Assembly: GCA_951812335.1 (NCBI GenBank)
Contig: OX638293.1
Coordinates: 1,658,731-1,722,730 of the forward strand
Direction: 5' to 3'
DNA: 64,000 bases
Origin: Rhodothermales bacterium
GTDB lineage: Bacteria > Bacteroidota > Rhodothermia > Rhodothermales > VXPQ01
The notes beneath the pieces were generated by a model. It saw nothing but the letters and a program-made list of their open reading frames with translations. It was not told where the DNA came from and ran no database searches. Positions within the stretch are counted from its first letter, which is position 1, and every line of letters starts with the position of its first letter. Positions 48,817-57,723 of the stretch are shown piece by piece. A program made the translations under genes and the position numbers.

Positions 48817-51800
48817 ATGGCGAGGATGTGCATGATCGGCGGCGATGCGATGCGGCTCCTTCTTTTGTCTGCACTTGTCTGGGCGGTAGTCGGGTGGTCT
48901 GCGCCGGGGTATGCGCAGGTGCATTCCGGATTGCTGCGCAAGCCTGCGGCGCCCGCGTACGACGTGGTGGCGCTTCGCGTCGAGTTCCAGCCCGATACGA
49001 CCCGTTTTTCGACCGGCGACGGTACGTTCGCGGGCGATCCGTACCATGGAATCGAGCCCCGGATAGATCCGCTGCCCCATGACGCGGCCTACTTCGAGGC
49101 GCACCTTGCTTTTCTGGAAGATTACGTGGCGCGCGTTTCCGATGGCAAAACGGTAGTGCGCACGCACCTTGTGCCCGGCGTGGTGCGGCTTTCCCGGTCT
49201 ATAGGAGCCTATGCACCTACGGGCCTCGACGCCGATAGCGACACCGAGCGGGCGAAACTGGCCCATCTGGTGTATGACGCCTGGACGTCCGCCGAGGCGA
49301 ACATCGATTTCGATATGAGCAGATTTGTGCCGGGGCGTACGGCGCTTCTCCTGTTTCATGCCGGCGTGGGACGAGATACGGAATTGTCCAGCACTTCACT
49401 GGATCGAACGCCGGAAGATTTACCCTCGATCTTTTTCGATACGGAAGCGCTGCGCAAGCTCGGCGCCGGGGGGGCGACGTTTCACGGATTTCCTGTCGAT
49501 CACTCCATGATCGTTCCGCGCACCGAAACCCGTCCCGGCACGGATCCCTTTAGCGGGGAGCGATATCTGCTTGAACTTTCCATCAATGGCCTGCTGGCGG
49601 CCAGTTTTTTTAATTTTCTGGGCGTACCGGATCTGTTCGATACGGAAAATGGGCAAAGCGCCATCGGGCCATTCGGCCTGATGGATGCACAGGGAATTTT
49701 TGCATACAGCGGACTTCTACCGCCCGAGCCCATGGCATGGACGAAGTATTTTCTGGGCTGGACGGATCCGGTGGAAATTACCGGGGACGGTCCGCAGACC
49801 GTCCGGCTTCGCGCTGTCTCGTTTCCGGACGCCTCCGAGTCGGCGCGTGTGCTCGTTTCGGATGTCGAATACTTTCTGGTCGAGAACCGTTATCGGGATC
49901 CGGAAGGAGATGGCCTGACGCTGCGCGTGTTTAAAGAGGGGCATATTGTCGAACAGCGCGTGAACAACGGCGATTCGCTCTTCAACAGCGTGACGACGAC
50001 GGGCTTTACAGGGGGCGTGGTGGTGGGCGCGGACGGGTACGATTGGGCGCTTCCGGGCGGCGTGGATAGCGAGGACGACGCGATTGAACTGAATGGGGGC
50101 ATATTGATCTGGCATGTGGATGAGCGACGGTTGCGGGCCGGACTGGCCGATCATGCCGTCAATGCAGGCGAGAAGCGCGCTATCGATCTTGAGGAAGCGG
50201 ATGGGCCGCAGGACATGGGCTATCCGTCCGAGGGTCTGTTCGGACACCGGCGGCATTTGGGCACCCCCTACGATTTTTTCTATGAGGGAAATCCCTTTGC
50301 GCCTCCAAATGGGCTGTACCGGAACCGCTTCGGTCCGGATACTTATCCGGGCAGCGAAACGAACGCCGGCGGGCCCAGTTTCATGGTGCTGGATGCATTT
50401 TCTCCGCCCGCCGCCGATATGTCGTTCGTGCACCGGCGGGAAACCGTGGGCGGGGCCATCCCGATCGATGCACCGGAATTGCAGGCATTGCGCGGTGCGC
50501 TTATGTCGCTTCCCGGCGGTTCCAAAGTGTCGCAAGCAGGGGACCACCTGCTGCTGTACGGGCAGGATAGCGTGGCCGTTGCAACACAGGATCGCGCGGT
50601 GCTGACGGGACGTGTTCCTACGGCAGCATCTCCTGCCGTAGCTCCGGGCAATCGCATGGCTACGTTCGAATGCAGAATGGATGGCGGTGACGAGCGCTGC
50701 GCCATCGTCGTACGGAACCTCGGAGAGTCGTTCGACGCGCCCGAGGTCGTTTGGCAACTTCCTCCCGATATAAGCGCCGGGCGCCCGGTTTCTCCTATTT
50801 TGTATGTACCGGAGGGGAGCGGCGATACGTGGCATGTGCTTCTCGATGGGGAAACGGGAGGGGTGCATGTGCAGGCGTCTGCGTCCGGGGTCCGGGTTGT
50901 TCCGGGCAAATCCGGGGGAGCGGTGGCGCTTGCCGCATGGCGCGGTCCGGCAGGGGATTTGGCGCCTGTGATCTTTGAATCAGGGGGCGTCGAAATCGAC
51001 GGAACGGCTTGGAAGTATACAGTGGACGCTGCTTCCGGAATCGGGAATCCGGCGGTAGGCAGGGAGCGCGCGGGCGGCATGGCGGTGCTTCCGCTCACTG
51101 GAACGGGGGAGCTGCTGCTGCTTGCACCGGGCGGCGTAACGCGCCGTATCGACGTACGGGCGGTAGCCGCATCCACCGGGAAGGCCGGTCAAGGCGTGCT
51201 TTCAAACTACCCGGTACTCGCGGATGTGGATGGCGATGACCGTCTCGATGTGCTTGCGGCGATGGATTCCACAATCTTCGCATTTACGCAATCCGGGGCG
51301 CTGGCCGCCGGATTTCCGGTTACGTTTCCGGCGCGCATTGTTGCCCAGCCGCTCGTATTCCGGTTCGAAGGCGCCGAAGACTGGACGATGCTTGCTGCCG
51401 GGACGGATGGATATCTGTACGCCGCTGAGCCCGGCGGCCAGGCGGCAGCGCCGTTCCCGCTTGAAGTGGGGGGTGCTGTGTATACCACGCCGTTGCTTCT
51501 GGACGATCGCATCATTGCCGTATCCGCGACCGGCTTTGCAAAAGCGTGGCAATTACCCCCCATCCCGGAAATCTGGTGGGGGGAGTTGTACGGTTCCGGC
51601 GCCCAGAACAGTTTTTCAGCGCTGGGGGAGCAGGCCGATCCGTTTGTACCGGATGGGTTGATCGATTCGAAAGAGACCTATAACTGGCCCAATCCGATCG
51701 AAGGCGGCATCACGCACTTGCGCATCCGGACCTCCCGCGATGCCCAGGTGCGCGTGACGATTCTGGACGCGGGAGGCGCCCAGGTGGGCGATGTGGACAT

Positions 51801-51942
51801 GGGCAGCATCGTGGGGGGCGTCCCCACGGAAACGGTTTGGCGGGCCAACGTGCAGAGCGGTCTGTATTTCGCGCGCTTCACGGCAAAGGCGGCGGACGGG
51901 ACCCGGGCCACCAAACTCATCAAGATGGCGGTTATTCGGTAG
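48817..51942 (+). CDS. M6-like protein without the zinc motif, with T9SS type A sorting domain
   Basis: A 1,041-residue secreted protein. A signal peptide (MRLLLLSALVWAVVGWSAPGYAQ; 48850 is an alternative start) precedes a region built like the M6 (immune inhibitor A-type) peptidases. The block FFNFLGVPDLFDTE ... GPFGLMD ... PEPMAWTKYFLGWTDP aligns with the M6 core. The positions of HEXXH read A262-S-F-F-N266, so metal binding and catalysis appear lost. Beta-rich and FG-GAP-like parts follow (NYPVLADVDGDDRLDVLAAM). The last ~90 residues are a T9SS sorting domain (NWPNPIEGGITHLRIR ... SGLYFARFTAK). It is probably a surface binding or structural protein. Confidence 0.78.
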   Translation: MARMCMIGGDAMRLLLLSALVWAVVGWSAPGYAQVHSGLLRKPAAPAYDVVALRVEFQPDTTRFSTGDGTFAGDPYHGIEPRIDPLPHDAAYFEAHLAFLEDYVARVSDGKTVVRTHLVPGVVRLSRSIGAYAPTGLDADSDTERAKLAHLVYDAWTSAEANIDFDMSRFVPGRTALLLFHAGVGRDTELSSTSLDRTPEDLPSIFFDTEALRKLGAGGATFHGFPVDHSMIVPRTETRPGTDPFSGERYLLELSINGLLAASFFNFLGVPDLFDTENGQSAIGPFGLMDAQGIFAYSGLLPPEPMAWTKYFLGWTDPVEITGDGPQTVRLRAVSFPDASESARVLVSDVEYFLVENRYRDPEGDGLTLRVFKEGHIVEQRVNNGDSLFNSVTTTGFTGGVVVGADGYDWALPGGVDSEDDAIELNGGILIWHVDERRLRAGLADHAVNAGEKRAIDLEEADGPQDMGYPSEGLFGHRRHLGTPYDFFYEGNPFAPPNGLYRNRFGPDTYPGSETNAGGPSFMVLDAFSPPAADMSFVHRRETVGGAIPIDAPELQALRGALMSLPGGSKVSQAGDHLLLYGQDSVAVATQDRAVLTGRVPTAASPAVAPGNRMATFECRMDGGDERCAIVVRNLGESFDAPEVVWQLPPDISAGRPVSPILYVPEGSGDTWHVLLDGETGGVHVQASASGVRVVPGKSGGAVALAAWRGPAGDLAPVIFESGGVEIDGTAWKYTVDAASGIGNPAVGRERAGGMAVLPLTGTGELLLLAPGGVTRRIDVRAVAASTGKAGQGVLSNYPVLADVDGDDRLDVLAAMDSTIFAFTQSGALAAGFPVTFPARIVAQPLVFRFEGAEDWTMLAAGTDGYLYAAEPGGQAAAPFPLEVGGAVYTTPLLLDDRIIAVSATGFAKAWQLPPIPEIWWGELYGSGAQNSFSALGEQADPFVPDGLIDSKETYNWPNPIEGGITHLRIRTSRDAQVRVTILDAGGAQVGDVDMGSIVGGVPTETVWRANVQSGLYFARFTAKAADGTRATKLIKMAVIR

Positions 51943-51949
51943 AGTATCC
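51941..51949 (+). repeat. Possible right half-end of the palindromic element
   Basis: AGAGTATCC overlaps the stop codon of the M6-like gene and ends 3 nt before the next ATG, the same spacing seen at other element right ends. Only 9 bases match, so chance is not excluded. With the half-end at 48768 it brackets the M6-like gene exactly. Confidence 0.35.
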
Positions 51950-51952
51950 AAG

Positions 51953-54900
51953 ATGAAAGCCGGGCTACATACATACGGCAGAGGGCAGGGAGCCTGGCGT
52001 CGGGTTGCCGGGCGTTTGGCGTCGGCGCGGGTGCTTTTTGCGGTCGCGCTGGCTGGTATGCCTTTTGTGGGCGGCGCTCCGGCGTCGCAAGCGCAAAATA
52101 TCGTGGATCTGTACGATTTTACTCGTCCCGCGCTGGATTGGTACACCTTTGAAACCGAGCATTTCAGGGTGGTTTTCCATCATGACGGGGCGGATAAGGG
52201 AAGCAGCCGGACGGCCCGGGTCGTTGCCCGCATTGCAGAGGAAATATATGGCCCGATCACTTCGTTGTACCGGTATGAGCCCGACGGCAAGGTAACCTTC
52301 GTGCTCAAGGATTTTGAAGATTATTCCAACGGCGCCGCCTACTTCTTCGACAACAAGATCGAGATATGGGCGCCTGCCCTGGATTCCCCGCTTCGCGGCG
52401 ACCACAACTGGTTGCGCAATGTGATCACGCACGAATTCACGCATATGGTGCAGGTGCAGGCGGCGATGAAAGCGGGCCTCCGGTTTCCGTTTCTGTATTT
52501 CCAGTATCTGGATTACGAGGACGTAAAGAGGCCCGACGTATTGTACGGCTATCCCGATGTGATTGTTACGTATCCCGTGCCGACGCTCAACAACCCGGCC
52601 TGGTTGGCGGAGGGGACGGCGCAGTACCAGCGCGCGTTCATGCACTACGATCGCTGGGATACCCATCGCGATATGGTGCTTCGGACCCGGGTGCTGGCAG
52701 GCGAAGAACTGACCCTTGCCGAGATGGGGGGATTCTATTCCCATTCCAGCTTGCTGCGCGAGGCGGTATACAATCAGGGGTTTGCGTTCACGCACTATCT
52801 CGCCGCCACGTACGGGGAGGACATACTGCGCCGGTTGACTTCCGGGCTCGGAAAATGGGATACCTGGAATGTCGAGAAAGCCCTGAAGGATGCAACAGGC
52901 CGCGATGCAGCCGGCATCTATGCGGACTGGATAGAGACGCTCCGCCGCGAGTACGAGGAGCGCATGGGCCCCGTTCGGGATCATGTGGTTGAAGGACGCC
53001 TCATCGAGGCGGAAGGATTCAGCAATTTCTATCCTCGTTTTTCGCCCGATGGCCGCCGCCTTGCCTATGTATCGAACAAGGGCGAGCACTACAACCTTTC
53101 TTCCCTGTACATTCTGGATCGGGAGAATGGAGCAGCGGAGGCGTACCGGCTGGAGGGCCTGGATCTGCAATACGGGACGGCGGCAGCAGGTGGGCATCGG
53201 GATTGGGGCGGCGCGCAGTCTGTGTGTTCGCTGGGGTATACGCAGAAAGCGAAAGCCGGTGTGGGCGGGTCCGTAACCTGGCATCCCGATGGGGATCATC
53301 TTGTATACGCCCGCACGAAAACCAGTGCGGAGGGGTATCTGTTTTCGGATCTGTACCGGTTCGATCCGGAAACCAAGAAAACGGAGCGGCTGACCCGCAA
53401 CCTGCGCGCGGCGGCGCCCGCTTACAGCCCGGATGGTTCGCAAATCGCCTTTCTGGGGCAATCCGACGGCAGCGCCAATCTGTATTTGCTGGATGTGTCG
53501 ACCGGGAAAACGCGCCGTATCACGCACTATGACGACGGCACACAGGCAGCCGAGCCGGTCTGGCGCCCGGACGGCGCATGGATATACCTGACGCTTTCGC
53601 GGGGCGGCGGACGCGATCTCTACAGGGTTGCGGTTGATGACAGTTCCGCCACTCCGGAGGAGGTGTTGGTCTCGGATGCGGACGAACGTTCTCCTGCGTT
53701 CGACGTCTCCGGCGCCTGGTTGTATTACGCATCGGACCGGTCGGGAATTTTCAACGTCTACCGGATGCGTGTGGATGACAAGGGGGGCGTATCCGGTGCT
53801 TCTCCAGAGGCGCTCACCAACGTAACGGGGGGCGCTTTCATGCCTCATCTTGCCCAGGACGGCGCAATGGCGTTTGCGCGGTACGATGCAGACGGCTACC
53901 GCATTGCTATATTGGATCAGCCTGGGTCCATTCCCAATCCGGCGATGTATGTCCCGCCTGCCATTACCGGCAAAGGGGAGCCGGAGCCGGTTTCTCCAGA
54001 CCAATGGGCGATGCTCGATGCGTTCGACGATACGGATATTCGTCCATTCGACGGGGAGACCGTGTTGCGGGTGCGGAGGAACCGAGGCGATTCGAACGCC
54101 GGGCAGGAAGCGCAACCGGAAACGGTAGAAGCGGCGGTGATGGAGGGGGTGGAGCAATACCGGAATGTGTTTACTCCGATCGGATTTTTCCCTGTGCTAC
54201 GCATCGACAATTACGTGTCGCGGCGCGGCCGATCGTTGGGGGCGCGTCTTCCGAAACGCTCTGCGGGGGGGCATCTCTTGCGCACGACCAAACTGGGCGT
54301 GTATGTAAGTTCACGCGAGATGCTCGAAGAGATGTCGTTTTTCGGCGGGATCATGGTGGGCCCGGGTTCCACGAAGGCGAAGGGAGCAGGCGATTTCCTG
54401 GCGCCCTCCAATCTCCTGAAAATGGAGCGCGACGCCTTCCTTACCATAGCGTATAACAGCGGCTTCAGGTTTCTGCCGAAACGATGGGCGCCGCAGTTTT
54501 CCATCGAACTGTATAACATCCGGCGGAATGTAGAGAACGGGCTTCGGATCGAGGAATTTCCCTGTACGGCTTGTTATCCGGATACTACGCAGGTGGACAT
54601 TGCCTACAGCCTGTGGGAAGGCGATATCTACGCTCGCAGCAAAGTGAACAAGGCCCTGCTGCTTGAAGCCGGATACCGATACAGCCCTTACCGCGTTTCC
54701 ACCGAGCGGTTTTTCTCCACGGAGGAAAAGGGTTTCGTACCCGGTACGGCTTCCCGGTATTTTATCGGACGCGCGTTTACGGCTAGCGCCCGGTTCCAGT
54801 CTAAAAAGCTCCACCGCCACAGCAATGTGCTGCCCCAAGGGATACGCGCCGATGTGCATTACGAGGTCGAATCGGGTCGCTTGCTGCAGCGATTCGATGT

Positions 54901-55492
54901 GGAGGACGGCGTCCTCGTACCGTCGTACGAACGTGGGCGCAACCGCCGATTTACCCTCGATGCGCGGGTGGGCTTCCGGCTTCCGGGTTTGTCCGCTTCC
55001 AGAAGTCATGGCCTGGGGTTTCGGTTGCGCGGCAGCACCATTCCGGGAGCCGAGGTGGACGATTTTTATAACGACTATGTAGGCGGCCTGCTCCGTGCAA
55101 GGGGGTATCCGTTTTATTCCCTCGGAGGCAACGAAACCTTATGGTTGCAGGTGGCCTATCACTTTCCGATATGGTCCCATGTGTCGAAGCAAGCGCTGTT
55201 CGCTTATTTCGACAAGGTATATGGCCGCGTCTACGCGGACGCGGCGCTTGCCTGGAGCGAGGGGGCGCCGAAGGCTGCGGACATGCGGCGCGATATCGGT
55301 ATGGAACTGCGTGTCGGGCTCGGTTCCTTTTACCTCTTGCCCACTGCGTTCTTTGTCAGCGCAACCTACGGATTGGACACATTCGCGTTCGAACCGGACG
55401 AGAATTTGCTGCCGGTGGACGACAGTCGCTTTGTCCGGTACGGGCACGAGTTGTTATGGCATTTTGGGCTTCTTTTCGACTTTGACCTTTGA
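51953..55492 (+). CDS. Large metallopeptidase (MA-like) / TolB-propeller / barrel-like protein
   Basis: A 1,179-residue exported protein with a signal peptide ending near SQAQ. Residues ~50-320 form a gluzincin-like peptidase domain: H160-E-F-T-H164 in VITHEFTHMVQVQ, and the downstream glutamate E220 in PAWLAEGTAQYQ. Residues ~340-690 contain TolB/PD40-type propeller repeats (SPDGRRLAYVSNKGEHYNL, WHPDGDHLVYARTKTS, SPDGSQIAFLGQSDGSANLY). The last ~400 residues are aromatic and beta-rich, ending in a barrel-like terminal strand (HFGLLFDFDL). It may be an outer-membrane-anchored protease. It starts 10 nt after the M6-like gene, so the two are probably co-expressed. Confidence 0.82.
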   Translation: MKAGLHTYGRGQGAWRRVAGRLASARVLFAVALAGMPFVGGAPASQAQNIVDLYDFTRPALDWYTFETEHFRVVFHHDGADKGSSRTARVVARIAEEIYGPITSLYRYEPDGKVTFVLKDFEDYSNGAAYFFDNKIEIWAPALDSPLRGDHNWLRNVITHEFTHMVQVQAAMKAGLRFPFLYFQYLDYEDVKRPDVLYGYPDVIVTYPVPTLNNPAWLAEGTAQYQRAFMHYDRWDTHRDMVLRTRVLAGEELTLAEMGGFYSHSSLLREAVYNQGFAFTHYLAATYGEDILRRLTSGLGKWDTWNVEKALKDATGRDAAGIYADWIETLRREYEERMGPVRDHVVEGRLIEAEGFSNFYPRFSPDGRRLAYVSNKGEHYNLSSLYILDRENGAAEAYRLEGLDLQYGTAAAGGHRDWGGAQSVCSLGYTQKAKAGVGGSVTWHPDGDHLVYARTKTSAEGYLFSDLYRFDPETKKTERLTRNLRAAAPAYSPDGSQIAFLGQSDGSANLYLLDVSTGKTRRITHYDDGTQAAEPVWRPDGAWIYLTLSRGGGRDLYRVAVDDSSATPEEVLVSDADERSPAFDVSGAWLYYASDRSGIFNVYRMRVDDKGGVSGASPEALTNVTGGAFMPHLAQDGAMAFARYDADGYRIAILDQPGSIPNPAMYVPPAITGKGEPEPVSPDQWAMLDAFDDTDIRPFDGETVLRVRRNRGDSNAGQEAQPETVEAAVMEGVEQYRNVFTPIGFFPVLRIDNYVSRRGRSLGARLPKRSAGGHLLRTTKLGVYVSSREMLEEMSFFGGIMVGPGSTKAKGAGDFLAPSNLLKMERDAFLTIAYNSGFRFLPKRWAPQFSIELYNIRRNVENGLRIEEFPCTACYPDTTQVDIAYSLWEGDIYARSKVNKALLLEAGYRYSPYRVSTERFFSTEEKGFVPGTASRYFIGRAFTASARFQSKKLHRHSNVLPQGIRADVHYEVESGRLLQRFDVEDGVLVPSYERGRNRRFTLDARVGFRLPGLSASRSHGLGFRLRGSTIPGAEVDDFYNDYVGGLLRARGYPFYSLGGNETLWLQVAYHFPIWSHVSKQALFAYFDKVYGRVYADAALAWSEGAPKAADMRRDIGMELRVGLGSFYLLPTAFFVSATYGLDTFAFEPDENLLPVDDSRFVRYGHELLWHFGLLFDFDL

Positions 55493-55516
55493 CGGCGCAT
55501 TTCGCCGCTTTTGCTT

Positions 55517-56203
55517 ATGGATTTTGCGCTTTCCTATTTTGCTGCCGCCGGCATGATCGCTGCCGGGATCGGTTTTCTGATATTCCTTTACCGGAAGACC
55601 GGCACGCTGCTGCCGTCAGACGCCGTAGAGCGGCTGGGGTCGCTCATGTCCATGGCGCTCATTGTGACTGCCGGGCTCCTGGTGTATGTAACGTACAGAG
55701 TCGATTCGGGGAGTGGATTCGTTTTTTCCGGAGAGCCCCGACTGGAGGATACCGAACTGGGTGCTCCGGCCCCGGATTTTGCGTTCGTGGAACTGCTTTC
55801 GGAAGAGGAGATGCGCCTCTCCGATTACCTCGGAAAGGTCATCCTGTTAAACTGGTGGGCTACCTGGTGCGCGCCCTGCCTCGAAGAATTGCCGGCGCTC
55901 AATGGGCTCCAGGATCGCTATGCGGACCAGGATCTGGTCGTGCTCACGATTTCGGACGAATCGCGGGCGACGCTCGTTGATTTCAACAACGAGTTGCCGC
56001 TGCGCACGGTCGCAGGGTATATCCAGAACGAACATCTTGAAAACCTTTCCGATCCGTTCCGGCGCACCCTTCAGATTCGCCCGACGACCTATGCGATCGA
56101 TCGGGGCGGCGTGATCCGCGATTTCGTATTGGGAGCGCAGGATGCGCCGGCGTTCGAGCGTATGATCGCCCCCTGGCTTAAACAGACCGTTCCTTCAGAG
56201 TGA
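55517..56203 (+). CDS. TlpA-type membrane-anchored thioredoxin-fold protein
   Basis: A 228-residue protein with two N-terminal hydrophobic segments (FAAAGMIAAGIGFLIFLY and MSMALIVTAGLLVYVTY) and a C-terminal thioredoxin-like domain. The redox motif is NWWATWCAPCLEELPAL, with PTTYAIDRGGVIRDF as the cis-proline region. It should reduce or isomerise disulfides on the periplasmic side. The ATG at 55517 is preferred over TTG at 55511. It closes the T9SS-associated cluster, and exported cargo could be its substrate (inference). Confidence 0.88.
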   Translation: MDFALSYFAAAGMIAAGIGFLIFLYRKTGTLLPSDAVERLGSLMSMALIVTAGLLVYVTYRVDSGSGFVFSGEPRLEDTELGAPAPDFAFVELLSEEEMRLSDYLGKVILLNWWATWCAPCLEELPALNGLQDRYADQDLVVLTISDESRATLVDFNNELPLRTVAGYIQNEHLENLSDPFRRTLQIRPTTYAIDRGGVIRDFVLGAQDAPAFERMIAPWLKQTVPSE

Positions 56204-56211
56204 GGATATGG

Positions 56212-56465
56212 GGAGACTCTGACCAAAACCGCTTCGCTCAGCACTTTGCGTTCGTAAATAAAGTACGTCATGATTCCATCGTTGAAATCAGCGGGAACTA
56301 CTGCAGATTCGGGGCATCGCGAACGTGAAGCGCCCTTCGGGAGGCTGCGAGGAGCACGCTGGCTACGTCATTCTTCATTATGTGGGGCCTGCCACACTGC
56401 TTCGTCATTCCTTGCCAGCGCACTCCTCGCAGCCTCTGAGCTTTGCGGACTTAATCAGAGTCTCC
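56212..56465 (+). repeat. Palindromic intergenic element, copy 8 (full, modules A+B)
   Basis: A 254-bp full copy whose ends carry a paired change: GGAGACTCTGACC at the left and AATCAGAGTCTCC at the right. Module A arms are 56343-56362 and 56415-56434 (GGCTGCGAGGAGCACGCTGG type), pairing with two mismatches. Module B arms lie before and after ~56250-56320. TATG occurs just outside both ends, one base beyond the usual boundary. The right end is 2 nt before the ATG at 56468. A frame through the element reads in phase into the next gene. Confidence 0.9.
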
Positions 56466-56467
56466 CT

Positions 56468-57460
56468 ATGAAACGCATTGTTTTGACAGGGTTGGTTGCA
56501 CTTGCTGCCCTTGCGGTAGTCCAGCCGGCGCCGTTGGCGGCGCAGGATGCAGGCGGGGGTGTCATTTCAGCAGCGCAACTGCGTTCCCGGATGTTGCATC
56601 AGGATATGCCGGATATGCCGGGGCAAGCTTCGGAAGGCGTCGCGCGCAGCGTGCCGCTGGCGTTCGGCATGTCGGTGGTCTTGCCGGGGCTTGGGCAGGC
56701 CTACAACCGGAACTGGATCCGTTCCGCGGCGGCGTTTGCGGTAGAGGGTGGCTTACTGGTTGCCTATTTCACCTGGAGAGATCGGGGGCGCGATAGCGAA
56801 AGCGCCTACCAGGCGTATGCACATCGATTCTGGGATCCGGTCCGGTACGCTTCCTGGTTGAACGATTACGCTGGCTGGCTCGAAGCAGGCGACGCGGAAA
56901 TGACGCTGGGCGCCGCCGTGATTTCCCCGCCCTCCGGAATCGACTTCAGGAGGCCGGATGCATGGACGGATGCAGATCGCCGGCTTGTCCAGGAGTTTTT
57001 CAATGCGATGCGTGCGGTCGAGCGCGAGGTATGGCATCCGGAGACCGGTGCGGCCTTTTCGCACGAGATCCCGTATTTCGGCGAGCAGCAGTACTACGAA
57101 CTGATCGGGAAATACTATCAGTTTGCACCCGGATGGGTTGATTACCCTGTGTGGAAGAATGGCGAGAATTTTACCGACGCCATCGATCCGGAGCGGACCG
57201 GGGCAAACGGTTCCAAGCCGAACGTGCAGGGCCGCTTTCTGGACTACGCGGAGGATCACGCCCATGCCAATACGTTACTCCGGCGCGCTTCGCGCGTGTC
57301 GGCGGTTCTCATTCTGAACCATGTGCTTGCAGCGTTCGATGCGGCTATTGCCGCTCGGCTCCACAATCACCGCATCGGAACGAATATGGGCGTGGGGTAT
57401 ACGGGATACGGGGCGTCTCGCACGCCGGAAATATCCGCTGCGGTAACGTGGAGGTTTTAG
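56468..57460 (+). CDS. DUF5683-like exported membrane protein
   Basis: A 330-residue protein with a signal peptide (MKRIVLTGLVALAALAVV ... LAAQ). The DUF5683-type core is FGMSVVLPGLGQAYNRNWIR followed by a hydrophobic helix (AFAVEGGLLVAYFTW). A second hydrophobic segment lies near the C-terminus (SAVLILNHVLAAFDAAIAAR), and the end is strand-like (TPEISAAVTWRF). The middle ~130 residues are polar and aromatic. The function is unknown, although related genes often sit near cell-division or envelope genes. The true start is taken at 56468; longer calls would translate the repeat element. Confidence 0.78.
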   Translation: MKRIVLTGLVALAALAVVQPAPLAAQDAGGGVISAAQLRSRMLHQDMPDMPGQASEGVARSVPLAFGMSVVLPGLGQAYNRNWIRSAAAFAVEGGLLVAYFTWRDRGRDSESAYQAYAHRFWDPVRYASWLNDYAGWLEAGDAEMTLGAAVISPPSGIDFRRPDAWTDADRRLVQEFFNAMRAVEREVWHPETGAAFSHEIPYFGEQQYYELIGKYYQFAPGWVDYPVWKNGENFTDAIDPERTGANGSKPNVQGRFLDYAEDHAHANTLLRRASRVSAVLILNHVLAAFDAAIAARLHNHRIGTNMGVGYTGYGASRTPEISAAVTWRF

Positions 57461-57545
57461 GAGGGGCGCAAGGACGCTATTGTCTACATTGCCAGATGGA
57501 CAAACGACCACATTGTCGCTGACGACCGCGAGGTTTTCCGCGAAA

Positions 57546-57622
57546 TGGCGCGCCCGGGAGGATTCGAACCCCCGGCCTTTGGAACCGGAATCCAACGCTC
57601 TATCCAACTGAGCTACGGGCGC
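57546..57622 (-). tRNA. tRNA-Arg (anticodon CCG), CCA encoded
   Basis: Minus-strand cloverleaf. The acceptor stem is GCGCCCG with CGGGCGC, the D-arm is GCTC/GAGC, and the anticodon stem is TTGGA/TCCAA with loop TTCCGGT, giving anticodon CCG. The T-arm has TTCGAAT in the loop. The discriminator is G, followed by an encoded CCA (57546-57548). Without CCA it spans 57549-57622. The ~85 bp on its left and ~100 bp on its right contain nothing else recognised. Confidence 0.95.
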
Positions 57623-57723
57623 GAGCATGCGTTGCGCTATAGATAACGATTGGCAGGCGCCAGGTTCCCTTTCCGTATTAGCCGGACCCGTTTTACACTG
57701 TTTTCATTCCACCCGTACGAATC

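Noticed and set aside
51965-54157. A 730-residue minus-strand frame antisense to the MA/TolB gene.
   Set aside because: A shadow; the plus strand carries HEXXH and propeller motifs.
56270-56467. A protein or N-terminal extension encoded by the repeat element (recurring frame with WLRHSSLCGACHTASSF-type sequence in copies 1, 2 and 8).
   Set aside because: The same DNA is open in more than one frame, frames break in other copies, and similarity follows the DNA and hairpin arms rather than protein constraint.
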